From Priapulus caudatus (lineage: Eukaryota > Priapulida > Priapulimorpha > Priapulimorphida > Priapulidae), in NCBI RefSeq assembly GCF_000485595.1, contig NW_014578419.1:24083-58636 (forward strand): a stretch of 34,554 nucleotides of DNA, given 5' to 3'. Of this stretch, positions 19,056 through 31,000 are shown in pieces (the stretch's first letter is position 1; each line of letters starts with the position of its first letter). Position numbers and translations under genes: made by a program. The notes under the pieces were generated by a model. That model did no database searches and was not told where the DNA came from. It saw only the letters and a program-made list of their open reading frames with translations.

Positions 19056-22000
19056 ATGGATCGAAAGATTATGGACATTGAGCATATAACAAGACTCAAG
19101 CAGCTTGAGGAAAAGGTAACTTCTACAGACAAATACTAAGTATCGACTGAAGGTTATGAAACCGGTTCGTTCTCCGGGAATACAACTATAAATATAATTG
19201 ACTAAATATATATATATATATATACCTATATATAGAAAGAGGGAGAGACGGAGAGCTGCCAATATATGGCCTGTATGCTGCCCACACATACTGACAATAA
19301 TTAATGGCCAAACATCAATACCTGAACATTTCAGGCTGTCCAGTGTAATAGAAGTAAATGTAACTTTTTTTTAGCTTTCTTTGTGCTCCACAAATTAATA
19401 TAAATATATCCCATAGATGGAGAAACTGCCCAACTTGCTCATTACGTGAAAAACCTTTACATCAAATTACATAAATGTTTGTTTTATAGGAGCTAGCTGA
19501 CTGTGAAGCAAAACTCAAGCAATGGTAATTATTGTGATGTTATTGTCAGTATAGTATTTAACTGCATTAAATAATGAGGCAATCATTTGGTTTTATATGT
19601 TTGTATATACGTAGTTAAAATATGTTTTGGTGCTCGATCCATACACATGTATTTTGAATTCAATTTGAGATTTATGCAGGCACAAGTATTGACCTTTAAT
19701 TTATAGAAAGTGATCACAATTTAATTATCTTATTGCAGGGAAAAGTACATAGCTGATTATCGTGATTTACAGAAATCAATGGAAATATATCCTGGTGAAG
19801 TTTCTCATGACATCATGGTAAGATATGAACAATACACAATAAAGTTTATTTACTTGAGGTTTACTAAAATAAGCCATCTGAAGATGCTGAAGTATTGACA
19901 AGTAAATTTTAATACAACACTTTTCTTACTAGGTGCCATTTGGCAAGCTGGCATTCATGCCTGGGAAGTTAGTTCACACCAATGAGATTATGGTGCTTCT
20001 TGGAGACAACTGGTTTGCTGAACGTTCTGCTAAGCAAACAATAGAAATTGCACAAAGGCGAATCGATCGTACGTTCGTGAGTCTAGTTAAACTCAAAACT
20101 GCAGATCTACTAGATAGTAGATTGAAAGCAATTGGATTTGGTTCGAAATTGTATTAAAAGATTTCGAAGTTTTCCTCAGACTCCCACAAGATTCTAACGA
20201 ATTTTTACATAAAATTTACTGTCATTAAAGGACTATTGAAGTCAAATTTTATAACTTCTGTAACGTTTTTATACATATAATTACATTCAATAACGTATTC
20301 CATTTCAAATCCGGTGCCCGCAGTTCAAATCCGCAGTAAGAAACACATGAATATTAGTCTAGGTCATGTGACGTCACAGCCCCCTGTTGAAACACGCCAT
20401 TATGTAAACATAGTGTGTGTGGTGTATAAGATGGAGACAGAAAGCGATAATTTCAATAATTCTAGTGATTACTCAGATGATGGTGATATTTATAGTGATT
20501 TACCAGTTGGATATAGGTTTGAGCCTGAATATACACAAGAAGAAATTGAGGAGAATCGTCTGAAAAAGCAACGCGAAGAGTCGGCACAAACTTCTCAAGA
20601 ATCAGAACAGTCACAACATGGCGGAATGGAAGCTTCGATACCAGATAGGACTGTAGACAAATACTGGTGTTCTTGTAATGTTTGTGAATTAATGAGTACG
20701 GCACCTGAATGTATATGCTGCCATGAGAATGAGAAGATCAGGGTTATTGTAGACCAGTTCGGCGCTAGACCAGGTGAGGCATGCGAGTACACTGATCACC
20801 GGGCTTATCACGCTCGGTCAGAATCACATATGTATCTGTACATGTACAAACATCTCTACGCAAGTCATGTACATATACCGTGAATGCATTATCCACACAG
20901 GTAATATGTATGTACATGAATATAAGTACTTTTACAGGCTACATGTTTGTTGTATGCTGTAACAATACTTTCACCTAGCATAACATATACTAGCGTGTTA
21001 GCACTGTTACGCTATATAATGGCATGTTTCAACGGGGGGCTGTGACGTCACATGACCTAGATTAATATTCATGTGTTTCTTACAAATTGGGTGCCGGATT
21101 TGAAATGGAATACGTTATTGAATGTATTTCTATGTATAAAAACGTTACAGAAGTTATAAAATTTGACTTCAATTGTCCTTTAACATTTCTACTATGTGAA
21201 GATATTCAGACCAGTGTGTAAAAACGTGATGCTCTTAGTCACACTTGTTACTAATGTAATATCACTCGCCACAGACCTTGAGTCTCACTCTAGGAAACTA
21301 CTTGAGGAGAAACACCAGTTGGAGTCTAGACTCAGTTTCACGGAGGAGTTTCGTAGCATTGCACTGCAGCAAGGCGACACACAGGAGATTGTGGAAGAGT
21401 ACGATGAGGAACGGGAGAAGCAGTGGCGAGGTTTGTACAGGATGCTGATCAATGCTGCTGTCGATCATGTTCATAACGCTGATACTGGTGATGAAGCTAA
21501 TGTTGATTGTGATGCTGATAATGACATTGACATTGACGCTGATGCTGATGATGACGTTGATGCTGATACTGGTTGACGTTGCTGCAGATTCTGATGATTA
21601 TATTGATGCTGATGATGACGTTGATGCTGATTCTGATGATGATAATGATGCTGATGATGACGTTGATGCTGATTCTGATGATGATAATGATGCTGATGAT
21701 GACGTTGATGCTGATTCTGATGATGATAATGATGCTGATGATGGTGCTAATCTTGGTGTTGATGCTGATAATGATGCTGATGCTGGTGCACATATTTTCA
21801 TCAGAGGAGCACAAGAAGAAACTGATGGCCTACAAGAAGAAACTAAGAGATGAGCGTGAGCAGACTGCTATACATGAGACAACTGAGGTCACAGCATCTA
21901 GTGACTTGACACATGAAGATATAATGCTCAGGTTGGACGAGCTGGAGATGGCGGAATTGGCTGAAAAAGAGATGAAAAGGTAAGTAAAAGAATATATGCA

Positions 22001-23475
22001 TAGATGTAAAATCATAGTTATATGCCTAGCCTTCTAACTAAATGATTATGATAATTATTATGGAAATTTGCTGTATCCAGAGATTTTGACCCGATTTTAA
22101 TTTAGATCTAATATAATATTTATTAGTATAATATATCTTGTCTAATAGACGTCACCAGTAATATAGGGCACACGTTGTATGTAATTAATCAGTCCAGACG
22201 TCTCTAGTCACAGAATCCATGTGTGCTAGGCTTTCATTGTTTAACACGCGTTAAACTACGAATATTCAATATTACTGTTTGTACACTAATTGCAGAATGG
22301 AAATCAATGATGGACAGCAGTCCGCTGAAGACATTGGTGATCACAATAGTTATACAAGCTATGATGGTGATAGTGACTACAGCCACGACTATGATAAAGA
22401 TGATGAGACGGAGGAGGAGGAAGAGGAAGATGAGGAAGATGAGGAGGAGGGTGCTGAACCACATCGTATCATAATTAAACATACTCCACTTACAAAGGAA
22501 TCAGAACATCGGGTAATTAAACCTAGCACATGCTCACTAACTCAGAGTAGCAAGATGATAAACATACGGGCATCAGTATAATATAGTATATATAGTAAAC
22601 AGCTGAAATGTCAGGTTTAGCAATACATGCTGGTTATTCGCATGTTACAGCCAATGACAGAATTCTCCAAGATCAGATGCCCAGCTGACATCTACCTTCA
22701 TTCTGCTCCTGCCATGTTGAAGGATCCACCCACCAAGTCCATGCTAAAGAAATCCAGGAAGGGGAGGGTAAAGGATGTCATCAGCAATCAGAATAAGGAA
22801 CACAAGAAAGTTTGCTTCAATCAGGTACATCTATATAAAAAGCTGACTGATGTGTATGAATTAAATAATGTGGATGCTGGTTATGATATTCAAAAATCAT
22901 CAAACTATATAAACGACAATTTATTCACTACCTGATCCATGAATGTTTCTACCATTCTTCCATGCTAAATACAACGATCTTCTCTCTGTTGTTGTGGGTC
23001 TCTCCTGCAGGGTATAAAGGAGCATGAAGAGATCTCCCTTCCTCGTGAAATAGCAGATCTCATCAAACCCAAGGAAGTTTCGATAGAGAGCAAGAATCCT
23101 GGGCAGCACACGACTACCCCACAGAGCATGGACGGCAGAGGGCCGACCGCTGTTAGACAGCAGGTGCGAGAGACACCCGCTGTCAGGAGCGTTGTCAGAG
23201 ATAGGTTAGACGCGCCGGCCGACTCGTCGAAACTCAAAACAATCCCAAAGGAAGCCGACGCCGGGAGACCACCGTCAAAATTCCGTGCCAATAGATTGGG
23301 TCTTCGCACAGAATTGCCGCCTGACAGAAGGGACGAAGGTGGCTCCGGGCAAGGCGTTGGATTCAGTCCATTCGTGGATGTTACACAAACATCCGACAGG
23401 GAAAATAGGGACGTACAACCGGCAAAGCGTATGTCAAAGTTCAAAGCACAGAGGCTGCGGGAGCAGCAGAGTTAG
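19056..23475 (+). CDS. URI1: unconventional prefoldin RPB5 interactor (URI), 9 exons, 498 aa
   Basis: URI is an alpha-type prefoldin that works with the R2TP/prefoldin-like co-chaperone complex, binds the RNA polymerase subunit RPB5 and helps assemble polymerases. Exons are 19056-19115, 19490-19524, 19739-19817, 19933-20068, 21275-21430, 21805-21979, 22296-22512, 22651-22824 and 23011-23475. All junctions are GT-AG and in phase (1497 nt with stop). The prefoldin domain spans about residues 10-135, with the hallmark FMPGKLVHTNE and LLGDNWFAERSAKQ in exon 4 and the coiled-coil return ESRLSFTEEF in exon 5. Exon 7 holds an acidic tract (about 245-268). Exon 8 has the conserved CPADIYLHS and SMLKKSRKGR segments. 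The C-terminus ends KRMSKFKAQRLREQQ, like the vertebrate C-terminal box. Human URI1 is 535 aa. An in-frame second ATG (19071) is an alternative start. Intron 4 carries a transposon and intron 5 a minisatellite. Confidence 0.95.
20225..21183. mobile_element. TTAA-flanked DNA transposon with long inverted repeats, in URI1 intron 4
   Basis: Inverted repeats of about 170 bp begin AGGACTATTGAAGTCAAATT at 20229 and end with the near-complement at 21179. They are flanked by TTAA on both sides (20225-20228 and 21180-21183). TTAA duplication occurs in Kolobok and piggyBac elements. The short internal part (about 20400-21010) encodes a Cys-rich protein fragment and no transposase, so this copy is non-autonomous. 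The repeats are about 90% alike, which suggests a fairly recent insertion. Its removal by splicing leaves the URI1 frame intact. Confidence 0.85.
20431..20883 (+). CDS. transposon-carried ORF with P2RX7-C-terminus-like Cys cluster
   Basis: This 150-aa frame lies inside the TTAA element. It has an acidic Ser/Asp-rich start, then YRFEPEYTQEEIEE (28-41), then a Cys cluster with W79, C80, C82, C85, C94, C96 and C97. That order resembles the Cys-rich cytoplasmic domain at the C-terminus of the P2X7 receptor, a domain also found in many invertebrate proteins. The similarity breaks off soon after the Cys cluster, where the frame runs towards the right inverted repeat. It is either truncated or the first exon of a longer transposon gene. 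It is probably a captured or ancestral transposon domain and not a host gene. Confidence 0.5.
   Translation: METESDNFNNSSDYSDDGDIYSDLPVGYRFEPEYTQEEIEENRLKKQREESAQTSQESEQSQHGGMEASIPDRTVDKYWCSCNVCELMSTAPECICCHENEKIRVIVDQFGARPGEACEYTDHRAYHARSESHMYLYMYKHLYASHVHIP
21480..21785 (+). repeat. GAT/GCT-rich minisatellite, 42-bp unit, in URI1 intron 5
   Basis: A 42-bp unit (GATGCTGATGATGACGTTG, then GATGCTGATTCTGATGATG and AT) repeats about three times nearly perfectly between about 21604 and 21745. Degenerate GATGCTGAT-type copies flank it. The period is a multiple of three, and one frame reads Asp-rich without stops. Splicing 21430 to 21805 joins the exons in frame and removes it. Reading on from exon 5 instead meets a TGA at 21574. 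Confidence 0.8.
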
Positions 23476-25081
23476 CAGATTGTGACTGTAGCGACTTATA
23501 TATGGATATGACAGTTGTGAACGAAGTAAGATTGTACAGGCAAGATCATGTATAAAAAACAATGTATAATTTCTATTAATGTAAAATATACAATGTTTTT
23601 TTCATATAGAAGCATGTTTAAAAAATGTACTTGACATTCCTTGTGTGTCCTCTATATACGTATATATATATATACTGTATATATAGTGTGGGAGACGTTT
23701 ACATAAAAGCTAAGCCAAGTATTACAAAGTTAAACAGTTTTATTCATACATTTTTTACAAACATTTTACAATGTAAAACTTCATTTTTTACAATTAATAT
23801 AAACATGGACAAAAGTGTTAATTGTATAAATTCGCAGTGGTGTTCGTGCAAAAACATGCTTAATCGAACCCTGCCCTACGATATAAATCCATAACATTTA
23901 GGCACTAAAACTTGGTCCCCTTGAAGCGTAGCACTCCACATTGCTCTGCATATTTCATTTATATGTTGATTTGGCTTCTGTATATATAGCAATATATTAG
24001 GCAAACTCTTCCTACATTTCATTTTGCGATTAAGCCTCACTACTCGGATTAAACACGGAGTGGTCGTGGTCAGTATATATAGACGTGCAAGTCGCCATTT
24101 GCATCGTATTTTGGCAGTTAAAACGGGCATAACTGTGTGAAGCATAAACATAAATACACACCTCTCTATTTACAAGCATTCAATTCAACACTCAACGAAC
24201 ACATCAACGTATGGGTAAATAAATCACCAATTCTCCAATTTCATTGATATGGTTTCCCTCGCTATACAAATCTATATTTGGTGTAAATCTCACAACGTGA
24301 GATAACTAGTGAATATTGTTAATTGTCTCCGCTTCTGTAACTTCACCGTCACCAAATGATAAACACCCACTACTCATGCAGCTCCTCATCTTGCTAGCAT
24401 GCACACGGCTGTTTAAATTGCAAGGACATGTACGTATCAGATTCAGCCGACTTTATAATAAATAAATATTCTCTACTCTCATTTCATTTCACTCCTTGTG
24501 TCAAACTTGCTTCAGTTTCAATTGCCCTAACCTCTGGTACAGGTGGTGGGTGACACATGCATGTATGAATGTAACATGCTTTTCTGCACAACGGAAGACA
24601 ACAAATACTTAAGCACTTATGATTACTTATATGAAAGACTCGTTTGCGGTCATACGTGCAGAGGTACCTGGTGCTGCTTCCCACCTATATTCCCAATTTC
24701 TATACAAAAAGGAGACACTAGAGGCACCAAATGTTATAATGGGTTACTAAATGGAATGGCAGTAGACAGGCATTAAGAAGGGAAAATGGAATCCCAGGTA
24801 TTAAAATAATATGCTCTCAACACTGGATGTAACAATATGTGGACACAAGATAAAAACTTCATACAAGGCCATATAAAATTTACACATATTAAAACTATGT
24901 TATATCTGACTATGGAAGTAACCTAATGCAGCTACGTACTGCCTTCTAGGCTTGTGTACACATCTATAACAAAGGACTGTTTAGAACAAGAGTCGTAGAA
25001 GATAAATTGCACATTGCCAGCGTGTGACTGCGCTCCGGACTTGTACACAGGTTGTGACTGTTGTTACCGTAGATATTATTG
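23476..25081. other. convergent intergenic region between URI1 and CCNE
   Basis: It should hold the 3' ends of both genes. It is AT-rich, with a TATA-dinucleotide run near 23655-23685. A TTTTATT (AATAAAA on the minus strand) lies near 23730 and an AATAAATAAA near 24459. Neither can be firmly assigned. No further gene was seen. Confidence 0.5.
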
Positions 25082-28000
25082 CTATAGCGACTGTGGCGGC
25101 TCTTTCTTCCCACTTTCTGGCGGAGTGAGCATCCCAGCTGCAAAAAAAAAACAAATACAATTAATTACCAAAATATTTTCGGCAAAAACACGACTAAACA
25201 GACATTATAACACGTTACACTAATGCTGCATTTACACTATCGATTTTTGTCAGCGAATCGTCCGAGTCGTGCAAAATAGAACGCGTTCTATTTCTCCAAC
25301 TCGGCGACTTGACTCCGACTCCTACTCCAACACAATCGAATTTCAGCCGATTAGTTGGAATGCACTTGGGTCAAGTCGGGGGCAAGTTGGAATGCACTTG
25401 AAATCGCTACGCTTAACACTTCGAGATCCGTATTTGGAATTACATTTAAGATTTTATAACGCTCGAGATAGCATAAAAAGGTAAGCTTACCACTAGCAGG
25501 TAATCCCATCACAGGGCTGGACCTGGAAGATTGCTGGATCTCTAGTTGTCGTGCTTGCGCCCTCTCCTGCGGATAACAATGTGTAAATTATATATAAACA
25601 CAAGACACGTGAAGACACAATCGTGCGAACAAACTTGGGAGGGAAATCGTACGTGGCTACGTATCAGCACAACGTCTTGACGAGGAAACAGGGCGAGTGG
25701 GGATAAACCAGGTTACTGGGAATAAATCAGGTTACTAGAGATAAACCGGGTTACTGGGAATAAATCAGGTTACAAGGAATAAACCAGGTGACCATGGATA
25801 AACCGGGTTACTGGGAATAAATCAGGTGAGCAGGGATAAACCGGGTTACTGGGAATAAATCAGGTGACCAGGGACGAACGGTTACTGGGAATAAATCAGG
25901 TGACCAGGGATGAACCGGGTTACTGGGACTAAATCAGGTTACTGGGGATAAACTAGGTTACTAGGGATAAACCTGGTTACTGGGAATAAATCAGGTGACC
26001 AGGGATAAACCTGGTTACTGGGAATAAATCAGGTGACCAGGGACGAACCGGGTTACTGGGAATAAACCAGGTGACCAGGGACGAACCGGTTTACTGGGAA
26101 TAAATCAGGTGACCAGAGACAAACCGGGTTACTAGGAATAAATCAGGTGACCAGAGACAAACCGGGATACTGGGAATAAATCGGGTGACCAGGGATGAAC
26201 CGGGTTACTGGGAATAAATCGGGTGACCAGGGATGAACCGGGTTACTGGGAATAAATCAGGTGACCAGGGACGAACCGGGTTACTGGGAATAAATCAGGT
26301 GACCAGGGATAAACCGGGTTACTGGGAATAAATCAGGTGACCGGGAGAGCATATAAACGGCAAGCGAGTGAGACTAAAGAACTGGTGGGTGAGAGTAATT
26401 AACAGCGGGGTGAGTTTCCACGCACCAGCAGCGGCAGGTCGACGTCGTGAGTCTGGATGTTGTGAAAGTCGTCGGTGAACACCTGCTGGAAATGCTTGAG
26501 GTCGACGCCGCCGTTGTCTCTCACGGCCGTCGAGAACGGAGCCATCCAGTTCACACACGGTTTGATGTCGAGCCACTTGAAACCTACGCAGCACGAACGC
26601 AGTTGTTAGACACCGTACACGACAGCAAGGGATGCAAAAGTCAAAACGAACAAGGAATGCGAGACACTTACGAGAGACAGATAGCGCCACGTGTTCCGAC
26701 GATAAGTGATAAAGGGCAGCAGCTGCGACGACGCTGTAGGAGAATTGTAGGCAGCCGATGTCCAGCATGCACAGGTCTATGAGCTGAAAGACGCGACAAA
26801 GAGTGCGACACCGTTACTGGCTGTGCAGCACAACATCAACCGTGCTACAGACTGCCCAACAACACAAACACACACACACGTCTTGGCACTTTCGGTGTAG
26901 CTGTAATAAGAGCACTGACTAAACACCCCCCCCCCCAAAGATTATGATCGAAGGGCAGGGCGTGTGCATGGCAGAATGTTCGTTATCTCACCTGTGATAA
27001 CTGGACGAACACCTGTGGCGAGTATTGCACCTGCAACGCGTCGTCACCTTCCTGACAGTTGTCCTGGTTCGTCACTTGCAGGTAGATGTTTAGCCACGAG
27101 TTAACGGTCATCGGAGTAAGATCCCAGTTTAGCTTCTGTGATGCAGAATCAAGTAGAGTCGACAGTGAGCGAGCGAGTTAACTTGCGATGGATCACACCA
27201 TACACAAAACATTCGTAGGCGAAAGAAACTTACACTTTTTCATCCCTCGGCTGCATGAAAAAGTAATGAAGCATGTGAGAAATTGCAAAAGCTCAAGCAT
27301 TGTCGCTATTATTAAATACCAGGCAGTAAAGTATTAACCGTAAGATATTTCCCGGCTCATGTCCCCAAAAATCAAGCCGTGTCTGATCAACATAAGGACC
27401 TCAAACTGGCCCCCTTTCTTTCCCCAAATATATACTGCTAATTATAAGGCACACCTTAACACTCGTAGCTTCTCATGAGGTGAAGTACGATACTTAACGC
27501 ACGTTAACGACGCGCGATCGCTCTCACCTTCAACATGACGAGTTCCTTATCGAGGATTTCGTTGTCCTTGCACGCGCCGTCGGTGACGTAGGCAAACTCT
27601 GTCAGCTTCGGCGGATAAATCTCCTGCCAAAATGCAGCGCTGTGTTTTTACACTTGACAAAACGCACGTACGCATGACGCATAGATTCCTGGTCAATCGC
27701 GGACGTTTCGCTCACTAGAACTCTTCCTGAAATCGACTTCGACCGTCAAGCTAGAGTATTCTATCGCAGGGCAACCAGTGACTTTTTGCAGTGCCGACGA
27801 AGAAGTTTAATTAGAGAGTTTAATCGCGAGACTACTGGCAGCGTGTAAAGTCTCTTCTTACCGATATGATCTACTGTACATACCTCTAACTTTGACGCGA
27901 GAAACAGTGCTGTGATTCCTATAAGTTGTAGCTGCTGTTTCGGAATGTTAGTTTCAACAGTCAGGTAACGATCGATGTAATCAACGGCTAGGTAGTAAGT

Positions 28001-31000
28001 CTCCCGATGCAGTTTATAAACCTCACACACCTGTGGGGGGAGAAAAACCGATGGTAAGAGCAAATGCCAGCAGAACCGGTGCGTTAGTCAAAACAACCGC
28101 ACTCTGATTGAAGCTGCCCCAATAACAGGGCACCGATTACTTTCTCCTCCACGACACCTTCACCCCAGCAACCTCCAAACGTCACACTAATTACAAACAC
28201 TAGACAATTCCATTTAAACGAGAAAATGTTCCACAGTGACTCTACACCCCCGACCGACCTTGAACGTAACGTTTATGTGAAAACGGTCTAGATTTCCCTC
28301 GCCCTTCACTATGAGAGATCATCGGCTTCTTACCTCTATCAACCAGTCGAGTAGTATGGCTCTCATGCGAGACTGAAGGCTTGGATGGTGGTCTAACATT
28401 CGAATGTCTCTCTTATACAGACAATCCTTCTTGCACATTAGTGACCACATCTCACCAGAATCTGCCCAGCTTAGCACAGGAAGCGGTGACGTCCTGTGGG
28501 TGACAACACAGAGAAAGAGATCAACGATAGATCAGGGACGAGCATTGCCAATGAGATTATGTTGTTCCACATATGCATGTGTGCACACACGCACACAGAA
28601 GGCATCGCACTGTAGGTGGTATATAGTTAATCGCATGTATCATACAAAAATGCATTTGCTACTCATACAGTCTTCAAAACATAAAGGGCATAGGAATATT
28701 ACTGATAAAACTGGCTCAAGAGTACAGTGGTACCTGAATCTATAGCCCATGCCACCGGTTATCAACACCAACCCTCATATTTTGTACAACATTGTATTAT
28801 CATGTTCATATATATACATCTAAGCAGGGTAAACATTCATTTTCTCCGCACCACGCCGCAGTGTTGGAGTTAACGCCACGTCGACGTACGGACGGACGGT
28901 TACCTGTGTGTGCTGGGCATCGATTCGAGGCTTGGATTCCTGAATGAAGCGTTTCTGATGTGGAGACTACTGAGGTGATCCGTCGCCACCGTGAGCTCGC
29001 CCGGCGTAGGCGGCGCTGCCTGCGGGTTCGGCGTTAGCCGCTTCACACTAGGTGGCTCGCACTCCTCCTGTGAGAACAAAACAAATGAACGTCTAAAAAC
29101 TGCGAGATGCACACAGACAATTTTTACTTAATGGGATGCAGTGAGGGTGAAACAGTAGCAGCATCAGCAGCAGCAGCATCAGCAGCAGCAGTGAGAATCA
29201 CATGTATTTCACACGCAGGTTTTCCTCACAATACTTAGTCCCAGCATCACACCACAGCCGCACACATGCATACAGTGACACAGTTCCCAGCACTCACAAC
29301 ACTTGCAGCCAGAAGATAGAAACTAGCTGGCTTACTAGAATTGTTGTGCAACTATGACCCCAGAGCTAGCCTCCACCCCCACCCCCATCACCCCACCCTA
29401 AACAAACAACTGGTCTGACTCCCTCCAGCAGGCAGGCAGGCTGGCTTATACATGGCTCTGTGGAACCAAGCTTGGACACTGACATGTGCAGAGTGAAGGC
29501 TATAAATTCTAAATGCACACTAGCCACCATGTGACAGTTCAATGAACCTGCTATTGCCCACTATCCAACCACCACGTTATAGCAAACACTGTCGTAAAAC
29601 TCTGCACTTAGACATCTTAGAATTCACAACTTAGTTTCTATTTTTTTCCTTAACCATAAGATACCATAACTCATTGCCACTCAAAAAATTACCGATAAAG
29701 TTAACTACTGAAACCACTAACCTAGCGCGATACGGTGAAAAACACTTATAGATAAACCCTTGAGTAGAGACACAAAGAGCAAAATACAAAAAGGACGAAA
29801 CGATTCTCACAGTATAAAAAACACACACACATCAAAGACACGAGCAACCTACTGAAACCAGCATAACAGTTAAAATCTGTTAGAATAAGATTACCGAGGC
29901 GTTATGTTGATGCCGAGCATGGTTGGCACGCCTACACGGGTCGAGGTAGTACGTTATGAGACGTGGATCAGGACTCGGTGGTTCCATCTCAACAGCACCT
30001 CTCTTCCTCTGAGACATGTTGAATTCGGCGTGGTAAGCCATGGCAGACGCGTAAAGCGAAACACTGACACACACGCTACCTCTAACTCTGCACTAGCTCC
30101 GAATTAGTGAGACTACACTGCTGCGTGGAACTTGTGGGAGAAGTCAGGATCTCACGTGAGGTATCCTCAAACGCATGCACGCGAATGTCTCAGCAACAAG
30201 TCTCGCTCCTGCTATAGTGCTAACATGTAGACGCGAGACAATGAGCTCGCTGGAGTGGAGAGCCAACAAGATGCTATTTTTCCTCGTAAATCCCTGTCAG
30301 ATTTTGGGATTACTCAACACCTCAAAGGTGGGACAAGCACTGCTCATTACTCTGATGGCCATGCACCTCTACAAATAGGAGCTGTTCTGTTGGAGGAGGC
30401 CAGACAAGTTTAGGGCCATCAGGTAAGACAGTGCTGCTCATCAGCACAGAAAATTCTCTCATTGTCACCCAAAGATGGAACCTGGACACTGTGACACAGG
30501 GTGACACAATGGGACACTACCTGTCTTATGAATGGGTGTGAAAATCTTATTTAAGCTAGGGATTGTGCCTCCTCTTCAATGGGTTGACAATCTACAATTG
30601 AGAAGTATTTTCTGTCCTCATTGACCAAGGCTGAAAACCCAACCACCTACTGACAAGCACAACCAAAGCAGATTATCTTGTACTGCTTATGTCACAAGAG
30701 TTAGTCCCAGGCACAAATGTGTGACACATCCACCTCTAGTCACCAGCACAAAGACAACGTTGAATGTATTCTAATCAGTGCTTGTTTTTAGATTGTCAGG
30801 CCAAATTGGGGACATTAGATTTTAATGTACAGAGCAGTACTATATATACTAGACAAGGATGGACAACACAGATGACACTCATTTTTCTATGTACAACATT
30901 GACAAGCATTGAATAGATAACGATATTACATTAGCTAGCTGAACTATAATACCAACAATCTTAGCGCAACTAGATATAGAATTCCAGGCGGCAAGTCACA

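Noticed and set aside
20310-20345. tRNA-like B box (GTTCAAATCC)
   Set aside because: It lies inside the terminal inverted repeat of the TTAA transposon, and no cloverleaf can be drawn around it.
21452-21853. Asp-rich 133-aa frame
   Set aside because: It reads through an intronic minisatellite and enters URI1 exon 6 in the wrong frame.
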